DNA of 7,922 bases from Synergistales bacterium (GTDB lineage: Bacteria; Synergistota; Synergistia; Synergistales; 79-D21): assembly GCA_015657435.1 (NCBI GenBank), contig JADLKH010000002.1, positions 168,775 to 176,696 of the forward strand, given 5' to 3'. Under the pieces are notes generated by a model, which saw only the letters and a list, made by a program, of their open reading frames with translations, was not told where the DNA came from and made no database searches. The first letter of the stretch is position 1. The number at the start of each line of letters is the position of its first letter. The translations under genes were made by a program, and so were the position numbers. Shown here piece by piece: positions 1-5,151 of the stretch.

Positions 1-138
1 GGTTTCCTCCAGCACCACCGTCACGGCCTGCAGGGGACAACCAAGTTTTTCAACGACCACTTCCGTGATCGCCCTCGCCAGGCTTTCCTTGCATTCGCGG
101 CTTCTCCCTGTCCACATTTCAACCCGCACGATCGGCAT
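1..138 (-). CDS. 4-oxalocrotonate tautomerase-family protein (partial, C-terminus cut by window edge)
   Basis: The first 46 codons of a small tautomerase begin MPIVRVEMWTGRS. Family members lose the initiator Met so that Pro becomes residue 1 and acts as the general base moving a proton between the carbons of an enol/keto substrate. Seen here, in mature numbering: Pro1, the G10-R11-S12 turn with the substrate-binding Arg11, and P34-L35 before the second strand. Position 39, an Arg in the classic 4-oxalocrotonate tautomerase, is Thr here, so the physiological substrate is probably not 4-oxalocrotonate. Full family length is about 60-75 residues, so roughly a quarter or more is missing beyond the edge. 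The start is set by a GAGGAGG ribosome binding site at 147-153, 8 bases upstream. The gene is co-directional with hcp but separated from it by a strong terminator, so it should have its own promoter. Confidence 0.85.
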   Translation of the reverse strand, partial: MPIVRVEMWTGRSRECKESLARAITEVVVEKLGCPLQAVTVVLEET

Positions 139-174
139 GACCAATCCCTCCTCATTAACCGGACTCGATTCTTG

Positions 175-205
175 TAGTTATTTTACTTTAATTTGGGCCT
201 TTCAG
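175..205 (-). promoter_or_regulatory. Possible weak promoter for the tautomerase gene
   Basis: The gap between the hcp terminator and the tautomerase start is AT-rich. On the minus strand it contains TTCCCT, an 18-base spacer, then TAAAAT, which resembles a -10 hexamer. The -35 match is poor. Support comes mainly from the need for a promoter after the terminator. This is a guess from position and composition. Confidence 0.2.
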
Positions 206-215
206 GGAATGCCGT

Positions 216-261
216 CAAAAAGAAGAACCCCTTGGCCATGGAAAACCAAGGGGCTCTTCTT
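216..261 (-). terminator. Intrinsic terminator after hcp
   Basis: On the minus strand the arms 246-261 and 220-235 form a 16-bp stem with a single G-T pair. The loop is 10 bases (236-245), and a run of five T follows (217-221). The hairpin begins 22 bases after the hcp stop codon. It ends the cupin-hcp transcript and insulates the downstream tautomerase gene. The plus-strand side also has T-rich sequence after the stem, but no plus-strand gene reads into it. Confidence 0.88.
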
Positions 262-283
262 CATTTTCTCAGACCGGTATGCC

Positions 284-1948
284 CTATTTCCCGGCCATGA
301 TCGCCTCGACATCGGTCTGAACTTCGCCGGTGGCCTTGATGCCAAAATTGTCCACGAGAACCTTCAGGACATTCGGCGAGACAAAGGCAGGGAGGGTCGG
401 ACCGAGGCGAATCCCCTTCACTCCGAGGTGCAGCAGGGCCAGCAATACCGCGACGGCTTTCTGCTCGTACCAGGCGATGTCGAAGGACAGGGGCAGGTCG
501 TTGATATCCTTCAGGCCGAAGACCTCCTTCAGCTTGAGGGCGATGACGGCCAGGGAATAGGAATCGTTGCACTGCCCCGCGTCCAGTACCCTGGGAATGC
601 CGCCGATATCGCCAAGGGGCAGCTTGTTGTAGCGGTACTTGGCACAACCTGCCGTCAGGATGATCGTATCCCCAGGCAGGGTCTTCGCGACTTCCGCGAA
701 ATAATCACGAGCCTTGTGGCGTCCGTCGCAACCGGCCATGACGACGAACCGTTTGATGGCGCCGCTTTTGACCGCATCCACGACTTTGTCGGCCAAAGCC
801 AGGACCTGGTTGTGGGCGAATCCTCCGACGATATGCCCCGTCTCGATTTCGACAGGCGGTTTGCAGGTCTTTGCCATCTCGATCATCGCGGAGAAATCCT
901 TGGCCTGACCTTCTTTCCTGTCCGGGATATGGGTCGCGCCGGGATAACCCGCCATGCCGGTCGTGAAAAGCCTTCCCAGGTAGGAGTTCTCCTTTTTCAG
1001 GGGAACCAGACAATTCGTGGTCATCAGGATCGGACCATTGAAGGTTTCGAACTCCTCGTTCTGCTTCCACCAGGAATTCCCGTAATTCCCCACAAAATGG
1101 GCGTATTTTTTGAATGCGGGGTAATAGTTGGCGGGCAGCATCTCGCTGTGCGTATAGACATCCACGCCGGTTCCTTCCGTCTGCTTCAGCAAGTCTTCCA
1201 TGTCGTGGAGGTCGTGGCCGCTGATGAGAATCCCGGGGTTGCCGCGGACACCGATGTTCACCTTCGTGATTTCCGGGTTCCCGTAGGTGGCGGTGTTCGC
1301 TTTGTCAAGGAGGGCCATCGTCTGGACAGCCTTCTCCCCCGCCTTCATCACCATCGCGACCATCTCGTCCACCGACAGGTTCTTCGTCGTCGAGGCCAGG
1401 GCTTCCATCAAGAAATCGTAGATGGCCGGGTCTTCGTATCCGAGCATCGCAGCATGATCCGCATAGGCGGAGATGCCCTTCACGCCGATAACCAGCAACT
1501 CCCGCAGTGACCTGACATCCTCGTTTTCGGTGGCCAGAACACCCACCGACCGCGCCTTTTCATGGAATTCCGACTCCTCCGTCGCCGTCCAGGTGGCGGC
1601 ATCGGCCATCGCTTCGTCGAACGCATGGCCGGTCTTTGCCCGGTAGGCGGCAAGAACCCGCCCCCGAACCGCTTCTCGGCGGCCCAGCGCCTGGCGAACC
1701 AGCGCGATAAAGCGCTCATCGTCCCAGTTCGCGTTGGTGATGGTGGTGAAGAGTCCCTGTGCGACAAATAAACCGTCCGCCTTGTCGGAAACCCCAAGTT
1801 CGACGGCCTTTTCCGACCAAAGGGCAATCCCCTTCAGCGCATGGATCAGCAAATCCTGGAGGTTTGCCGTGGCTTCCGGCTTTCCGCATACGCCCCTGAC
1901 GGTGCACCCCTTGTTTTGCGCACATTCCTGGCACTGGAAACAGAACAT
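284..1948 (-). CDS. hcp: Hybrid-cluster protein (class I Hcp; hydroxylamine reductase / nitric oxide reductase)
   Basis: This is a cytoplasmic iron-sulfur-oxygen protein that reduces nitric oxide to nitrous oxide in enterobacteria, reduces hydroxylamine in vitro, and protects anaerobes from nitrosative stress. The 554 residues match the usual length of about 550. The N-terminal cluster ligands are Cys3, Cys6, Cys15 and Cys21, the spacing of class I Hcp from strict anaerobes. All expected hybrid-cluster ligands are visible: His245 (SGHDLHD), Glu269 (THSEM), Cys313 (TTNCLVP), Cys407 (MAGCDGRH, the persulfide position), Cys435 (TAGCAKY), Cys460 (AGQCNDS), Glu495 and Lys497 (WYEQKAV). The full-length helical domain (about residues 30-220) is present, so it is not the shortened class III form. 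An AAGGAGGG site lies just upstream of the ATG. The gene lies 53 bases after the cupin gene, probably in one operon, under the FNR-type box at 2393-2408. An extra Cys9 sits within the ligand cluster. The identification is firm; the in vivo substrate is inferred. Confidence 0.97.
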   Translation of the reverse strand: MFCFQCQECAQNKGCTVRGVCGKPEATANLQDLLIHALKGIALWSEKAVELGVSDKADGLFVAQGLFTTITNANWDDERFIALVRQALGRREAVRGRVLAAYRAKTGHAFDEAMADAATWTATEESEFHEKARSVGVLATENEDVRSLRELLVIGVKGISAYADHAAMLGYEDPAIYDFLMEALASTTKNLSVDEMVAMVMKAGEKAVQTMALLDKANTATYGNPEITKVNIGVRGNPGILISGHDLHDMEDLLKQTEGTGVDVYTHSEMLPANYYPAFKKYAHFVGNYGNSWWKQNEEFETFNGPILMTTNCLVPLKKENSYLGRLFTTGMAGYPGATHIPDRKEGQAKDFSAMIEMAKTCKPPVEIETGHIVGGFAHNQVLALADKVVDAVKSGAIKRFVVMAGCDGRHKARDYFAEVAKTLPGDTIILTAGCAKYRYNKLPLGDIGGIPRVLDAGQCNDSYSLAVIALKLKEVFGLKDINDLPLSFDIAWYEQKAVAVLLALLHLGVKGIRLGPTLPAFVSPNVLKVLVDNFGIKATGEVQTDVEAIMAGK

Positions 1949-2001
1949 TCGATCGCCCTCCTTCTGATCGTCGTCTAACTTGAGATCGCTTTACTTATTT
2001 A

Positions 2002-2340
2002 TTATATAACCTTTGTGGGGGTAACAGGACGCGGAGCTTTCACCACAAGCACCCGGAATGGTCTCTGACTTTCGTTTATCCAGGCGTGCGGGATGTCCCT
2101 GGGGCTTTCGACAAGCATGTCCCGCTCGATCTCGCGCCGTTCTTCGCCGATCTCGACGATACCGGTGCCTTCCAGGACATAGAAGAAGACATCCACCGGG
2201 GTGATATGCCTTTTTAGCGACTCGCCCGGTTCCAGGGTAATGTGGACCGCCTGAGCGTGTTCCGTGTCGTATATCCTGGCCACCTTGACTCCATGAGGCG
2301 TCTGCATCCCTTCCGCTTCGAAGACATTGACGACATTCAT
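2002..2340 (-). CDS. Small single-domain cupin protein, first gene of the hcp operon
   Basis: This 112-residue protein consists of one cupin beta-barrel. Motif 1 is visible around residues 39-58 (PGESLKRH, then FFYVLEGTG) and motif 2 around 80-89 (SPRDIPHAWIN). Of the usual four metal ligands only His45 and His85 are kept. The second motif-1 His is Thr47 and the Glu position is Val51, so the metal site is reduced or altered. Asp50 might compensate. No enzymatic function can be assigned: small cupins include sensors, dioxygenases, isomerases and binding proteins. The start was chosen at the ATG ending at 2340 because GGGAGGG (2347-2353) lies 6 bases upstream; the in-frame ATG at 2358 has no ribosome binding site. 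Its position ahead of hcp, with a 53-base gap and no terminator between them, suggests a role in the nitrosative-stress response. That is inference from context. Confidence 0.85.
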   Translation of the reverse strand: MNVVNVFEAEGMQTPHGVKVARIYDTEHAQAVHITLEPGESLKRHITPVDVFFYVLEGTGIVEIGEERREIERDMLVESPRDIPHAWINESQRPFRVLVVKAPRPVTPTKVI

Positions 2341-2346
2341 CCCCTT

Positions 2347-2353
2347 CCCTCCC
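2347..2353 (-). promoter_or_regulatory. Ribosome binding site that fixes the cupin start
   Basis: GGGAGGG on the minus strand lies 6 bases before the ATG at 2340-2338. The longer alternative start at 2358 overlaps the upstream edge of this site and has no Shine-Dalgarno sequence of its own. Confidence 0.75.
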
Positions 2354-2366
2354 TTCATGATTGTTT

Positions 2367-2372
2367 ATGATA
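2367..2372 (-). promoter_or_regulatory. -10 element of the cupin-hcp promoter (activator-dependent type)
   Basis: On the minus strand TATCAT (2372 to 2367) is a good -10 match. Seventeen bases upstream the sequence is AAGGAG, which is not a -35 hexamer, so the promoter would be weak alone. The FNR-type box centre (2400.5) falls about 40-41 bases upstream of the predicted start near 2360, the classic class II activator position. The -10 match and the spacing are seen; activation is inferred. Confidence 0.6.
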
Positions 2373-2392
2373 GCGGGGGTCCGGAATTTCTC

Positions 2393-2408
2393 CTTGATCT
2401 ATATCAAG
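2393..2408. promoter_or_regulatory. FNR/HcpR-type operator shared by the divergent hcpR-like and cupin-hcp genes
   Basis: The sequence CTTGATCTATATCAAG is a perfect 6-4-6 palindrome containing TTGAT-N4-ATCAA, the FNR consensus. It also fits the TTGA-N6-TCAA form predicted for HcpR. It lies in the 104-bp gap between cupin (start 2340) and the regulator (start 2445). The regulator's recognition helix carries the Glu-x-x-Ser-Arg pattern that reads TTGAT half-sites in FNR. The same bases supply the -35 hexamer of the regulator promoter, so one protein-bound site could activate cupin-hcp and repress hcpR-like transcription. Confidence 0.82.
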
Positions 2409-2422
2409 TACTCAGGTACCAT
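2394..2422 (+). promoter_or_regulatory. Promoter of the hcpR-like gene, overlapping the operator
   Basis: The -35 hexamer TTGATC (2394-2399), a 17-base spacer and the -10 hexamer TACCAT (2417-2422) form a plausible housekeeping promoter with a start near 2429, about 16 bases before the ATG. The -35 lies wholly inside the FNR-type palindrome, so binding there would block RNA polymerase. This points to negative autoregulation. Confidence 0.55.
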
Positions 2423-2430
2423 TTTTCCAT

Positions 2431-2440
2431 GGGAGGGGAG
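2431..2440 (+). promoter_or_regulatory. Ribosome binding site that fixes the hcpR-like start
   Basis: The purine-rich GGGAGGGGAG ends 4 bases before the ATG at 2445, with its GGAGG core 8 bases away. This excludes the longer in-frame reading back to 2361, which would also overlap the operator and promoter. Confidence 0.75.
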
Positions 2441-2444
2441 CAAA

Positions 2445-3128
2445 ATGAAAACGGAGATCCTGGCCAAGGTCCCCGGTTTCGATGGACTTTCAAAGGAAGA
2501 CTTACGAAAAATCGAATCGCTGTCGGTTCTCCGGACCTTCAAAAAAGGAGAAACCGTTTTTGTCGAGGGCGATGACGGCGATGGCTTCTACGTTGTCGTC
2601 AGGGGCAGGGTCAAAATATTCAAAGTTGCCCCTGACGGCAGGGAAGCCATCCTCCACATCTCCAGAGCAGGCGACCACATCGGGCAAGTGGCCGTCTATG
2701 CGGGGAAAACATTTCCCGCCGGAGCCGAAGCGCTGGTTGAAAGCGACCTCCTCTTCTTCCCCAGGCAGGCTTTTGTCAGCCTTATCGGCAGAGACCCCAC
2801 GCTCGCCTTGAACATGCTCTCGGTCCTCTCCATGCGCCTGAGGGAATTGACGGCACAGGTGGAAAGCCTGGCCCTTAAAGAGGTTCCGGGACGATTGGCC
2901 GGCTATCTCCTGAGCCTCTCCAGGAAACAGGGCGGAGAGCTGCATGTTTCACTGGGTTCTTCAAAAGCCCAGATTGCCGGCATGTTGGGAACGACGCCCG
3001 AAACCCTGTCCCGCATCTTTTCAGACTTTTCCGCACGGGGTCTTATTCGCGACTGCCGCGGCGAGGTCCTGCTGCTCAACCTTCAGGACCTGGAAAACCT
3101 GGCCGAACAGGGCCGGTTCACTGACTGA
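2445..3128 (+). CDS. hcpR: Crp/Fnr-family transcriptional regulator, HcpR type
   Basis: This 227-residue cytoplasmic DNA-binding protein probably senses nitric oxide or related stress and controls hcp. The cyclic-nucleotide-binding-like beta-roll spans about residues 10-115 (KKGETVFVEGD, GEAILHI-like strands, phosphate-cassette region 80-100). A long dimerisation helix follows at about 117-142. The C-terminal winged helix-turn-helix is at about 172-203 (SKAQIAGMLGTTPETLSR). Recognition-helix residues Glu186, Ser189 and Arg190 match the E-x-x-S-R of FNR rather than the CRP pattern. The protein has one cysteine (Cys204, in the winged helix), so it cannot hold an FNR-type [4Fe-4S] cluster; known HcpR proteins are reported to bind haem. 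The start was chosen because GGGAGGGGAG (2431-2440) precedes this ATG; the frame is open upstream to 2361 but without a ribosome site. The gene is divergent from cupin-hcp. The family is certain; the HcpR assignment rests on context and the matching box. Confidence 0.88.
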   Translation: MKTEILAKVPGFDGLSKEDLRKIESLSVLRTFKKGETVFVEGDDGDGFYVVVRGRVKIFKVAPDGREAILHISRAGDHIGQVAVYAGKTFPAGAEALVESDLLFFPRQAFVSLIGRDPTLALNMLSVLSMRLRELTAQVESLALKEVPGRLAGYLLSLSRKQGGELHVSLGSSKAQIAGMLGTTPETLSRIFSDFSARGLIRDCRGEVLLLNLQDLENLAEQGRFTD

Positions 3129-3353
3129 AAGAACGCTTCGGGGAAGACGACCAAGGGGACATCGTCTACCCTGTATCCCGCAACTTTTCAGGAGAGTGAC
3201 GTCGAAAGGAGCCGTCAGGGCACGCGAAAGGCCCCGGGTGGTCAGGCCGGAGCCTATCAGGAGGTGGTGGTACAGATTTGAGGTTGGAGGTACTCTAACA
3301 CATTCCGTTTAATCGTGCAAGTGAAGGGATGAAACGACACTTTTGTGATTTGC
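3129..3353. other. 225-bp gene-free stretch between convergent genes, with several hairpins
   Basis: No convincing coding sequence was found here. Visible inverted repeats on the plus strand are as follows. Positions 3141-3150 pair with 3161-3170, ten positions with one A-A mismatch and a 10-base loop. Positions 3197-3203 pair with 3208-3217 around a GAAA loop, with a 3-base bulge. GGGC at 3218-3221 pairs with GCCC at 3231-3234, with an inner C-GAAA-G cap. Positions 3283-3289 pair with 3293-3299, seven pairs including one G-T. None is followed by a clear T run, so no classical terminator is evident. The stretch could be the 3' ends of the two flanking transcripts, a small structured RNA, or the remnant of a degraded element. 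It matches no RNA family I can name. Confidence 0.4.
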
Positions 3354-3974
3354 CTAACTTGTCGTCCCGCCCTTCGAAACCTCACGGTTGTGGGAATAAT
3401 GCCCATCGTTCGGCTTCGGGTCGATCACGGCAACCCACCGGTTGGTGTAGTTGAAGAACCCCACCACGTAACTCGCCTCGAGAATCTCGTGATCGTTCAA
3501 TCCGACATCCCTGAGTTTGTCCACCCATTCCGAGGTGATTTCCCTCGGATAGGCCGTCAGGAAATAGGCGAAATCGCACAGGGCGCGCTGTCTGGCTGTC
3601 AATTCCGCACTCCTGTAGTTGTAGCAAAGCTTGTCCACCCAGACGGGATCTCCGGTCATTCCCCGCAGGTAGTCTCCATGGGTGGTCAGGCAATAGGTGC
3701 ATCCGTTCGTGGAGGAAACGACCAGACCGATCATTTCCTTCTCGATATTGCTCAAGTAGCAAAACCGCTCGTTGAACAGCGAGTCCTTGAAATCCAGAAA
3801 CCCCTTGTACTGCCTGGCGTTCAGCGGGAGTACCCTGAACAGGTTGTTGATGAACCCCCAGTTTTCCATCATTGCGTCCGTGGTCTTGTCGAACAACTCC
3901 TGCAGTTCGGGCGGGACCTCGCTTTCGTCAGGCTTCCGAAGATACGACAGCTGTTCCGGGTACTTTTCCGACAT
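3354..3974 (-). CDS. AhpD-like peroxidase-related protein (carboxymuconolactone decarboxylase family)
   Basis: This 206-residue, mostly helical cytoplasmic protein has the AhpD-like core. The signature E-x11-C-x2-C-x3-H is intact: Glu80, Cys92, Cys95 and His99 within EMIGLVVSSTNGCTYCLTTH. In AhpD and related enzymes these residues form a thiol/disulfide proton-relay site that reduces hydroperoxides or partner proteins. Its length and N-terminal extension (residues 1-60, including PPELQELFDK and NNLFRVLPLNARQ) resemble the 'uncharacterised peroxidase-related' subfamily of about 180-210 residues rather than the short decarboxylases. GGAGGG lies 8 bases before the ATG. It follows the racemase gene by 45 bases in the same direction, most likely one transcript. 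The family is firm. The electron donor, the substrate and the reason for its link to a racemase are unknown. Confidence 0.88.
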   Translation of the reverse strand: MSEKYPEQLSYLRKPDESEVPPELQELFDKTTDAMMENWGFINNLFRVLPLNARQYKGFLDFKDSLFNERFCYLSNIEKEMIGLVVSSTNGCTYCLTTHGDYLRGMTGDPVWVDKLCYNYRSAELTARQRALCDFAYFLTAYPREITSEWVDKLRDVGLNDHEILEASYVVGFFNYTNRWVAVIDPKPNDGHYSHNREVSKGGTTS

Positions 3975-4019
3975 CTTTGGATCCCTCCGCTTGAAAGGCT
4001 TGATCGCCGAAACCCGGCG

Positions 4020-5033
4020 CTAAACCAGAAAGCCTTCCGACAAAGGGTCCGTCGGGTCCAGGACAAGCTGGTTGAAGCCGGTGATCCACGCGGAGCCCGC
4101 AATCCTGGGGATGATCCCCTTTATTCCTCCCACCGTTACCGTCTCATCGATGGTCCCCCTGAAGCGGGTGCCGATGATGCTTCCGTTGTCCAGTTCCTCC
4201 GAGGGCTTCATCTGGCCCCGGCCGTACAGGAGCGCCATTCGGGCGGAAGTTCCCGTCCCGCAAGGTGAACGGTCCACCGCCCCATCCGCAAATACGCAAA
4301 CCTCCTGCGATTTCCAGCCTTTTTCCGTTCTCTCCGTTCTGCCGGTGACGATCGTTCCGTAAAGTTCGTTGATTTCCGGGCATTCGGGATGAACGAGGTC
4401 CAGGTTTTCGTTTCCCCAATCCTTCAGGGCCATTGCTTTTTTCGCCAATTCGTAGGCGTTTTCAGGCCTGATTTCCACTCCCAGTTTGTCTGCCTCGACA
4501 AAAAGGTAGAAATCACCGCCGTACGAAATCGCGACTTCGATCTCTCCGATGTCGGGCAGGGAAACCTTCACGTTGTCCCTATACAGGAAGGAGGGAACGT
4601 TCCTGAAGGAGACCTCCTTCACATATCCGTCCTCAACAAGGGCCGTTGCCGTGACTCGGCCTGCCGGAGTGTCGATTCGGACGGTGTTCTTGCCCTCGAT
4701 CGCCGGAACGATCCCCGTTTCCAAAGCCACCTTCGCAACCCCGATCGTGCCGTGGCCGCACATGGTCGCCTGGCCGGTGGTATGGGTGAACAGGACGCCG
4801 AAATCTCCGTCCTCGGACGCCGGAGGGGTGATGATGCAGCCGAACATGTCCCTATGGCCTCTGGGCTCCCTCATCATCAGGTTGCGGACCCCATCCAGGT
4901 TTTTCTCGAACCATTCGAGTCTTTCCAGCATGGTTTCTCCCCTGATCAGGGGCAAACCGGATGTCACGATCCGGATAGGTTCTCCGGCCGTGTGCGCGTC
5001 CACGGTGTTGATAATTCGTTTGAAACGGATCAT
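4020..5033 (-). CDS. Proline racemase / hydroxyproline epimerase family enzyme
   Basis: This 337-residue, cofactor-independent racemase/epimerase acts on proline or hydroxyproline by a two-thiol mechanism, removing and returning the alpha proton from opposite faces. Both catalytic cysteines are present: Cys92 in MCGHGTIG and Cys258 in DRSPCGTGTSARM. This argues against trans-3-hydroxyproline dehydratase, in which one Cys is replaced by Thr. Other family marks are the N-terminal DAHTAGEPIRIV, REPRGH, DTPAGRVTA and the C-terminal GSAWITGFNQLVLDP. Length is normal for the family. The ATG at 5033 is preferred over the in-frame TTG at 5039 because the AAAGGAG site (5041-5047) lies 7 bases from the ATG but only 1 base from the TTG. 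The peroxidase-like gene follows, and an MFS exporter diverges upstream. Choosing between L-proline and 4-hydroxyproline is not possible from motifs alone. Confidence 0.93.
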   Translation of the reverse strand: MIRFKRIINTVDAHTAGEPIRIVTSGLPLIRGETMLERLEWFEKNLDGVRNLMMREPRGHRDMFGCIITPPASEDGDFGVLFTHTTGQATMCGHGTIGVAKVALETGIVPAIEGKNTVRIDTPAGRVTATALVEDGYVKEVSFRNVPSFLYRDNVKVSLPDIGEIEVAISYGGDFYLFVEADKLGVEIRPENAYELAKKAMALKDWGNENLDLVHPECPEINELYGTIVTGRTERTEKGWKSQEVCVFADGAVDRSPCGTGTSARMALLYGRGQMKPSEELDNGSIIGTRFRGTIDETVTVGGIKGIIPRIAGSAWITGFNQLVLDPTDPLSEGFLV

Positions 5034-5040
5034 GCTCAAG

Positions 5041-5047
5041 CTCCTTT
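5041..5047 (-). promoter_or_regulatory. Ribosome binding site deciding the racemase start
   Basis: AAAGGAG on the minus strand is 7 bases from the ATG at 5033-5031 and a single base from the TTG at 5039-5037. Normal spacing therefore selects the ATG and removes two residues from the longest reading. Confidence 0.75.
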
Positions 5048-5054
5048 CATTTTT

Positions 5055-5082
5055 TTGTCAATCTGGCAGCATACTTTATAAG
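5055..5082 (+). promoter_or_regulatory. Possible promoter of the MFS exporter gene
   Basis: TTGTCA (5055-5060), a 16-base spacer and TATAAG (5077-5082) resemble a housekeeping promoter on the plus strand. It sits in the divergent gap between the racemase and the exporter. The same AT-rich core (5071-5090) read on the minus strand probably also serves the racemase operon, but I see no convincing -35 there. Confidence 0.4.
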
Positions 5083-5151
5083 TTTACCATCAGTTCGGCT
5101 TCTTCAGGCGATTGAACCAAAAGGTTGCATTCACATCCATTTTGGGACAGA

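Noticed and set aside
65..1510. A 481-codon open frame on the plus strand
   Set aside because: It lies antisense to hcp, whose protein is recognisable residue by residue. The antisense translation has no domain features and crosses the tautomerase start and the hcp terminator.
1949..2001. A second FNR-type box or a separate promoter directly ahead of hcp
   Set aside because: No TTGA-N6-TCAA or near match is present in this 53-bp gap. Three CGATC repeats and an AT-rich part were seen, but no convincing -35/-10 pair.
2361..2444. Extended N-terminus for the Crp/Fnr regulator
   Set aside because: The extra 28 residues would be translated through the promoter and operator, have no ribosome binding site, and do not resemble the start of the family. 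The ATG at 2445 has a strong site.
3129..3312. Possible group II intron or coding remnant after the regulator gene
   Set aside because: GAAA-capped hairpins prompted the idea, but I found no domain V-like hairpin, no intron boundary sequence and no reverse transcriptase coding. The open frame that continues through it is a shadow of the regulator gene in another frame.
3345..4268. A 307-codon open frame on the plus strand
   Set aside because: It is antisense to the AhpD-like gene and the end of the racemase, both of which carry complete catalytic motifs on the minus strand.
5111..5126. Small inverted repeat AACC-AAAA-GGTT upstream of the exporter
   Set aside because: Only four to five pairs around an A-rich loop; too short to call an operator or attenuator without more copies.
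5034..5151. A sigma-54 promoter for the racemase operon
   Set aside because: TGG and GC dinucleotides occur on the minus strand, but not with the fixed -24/-12 spacing.
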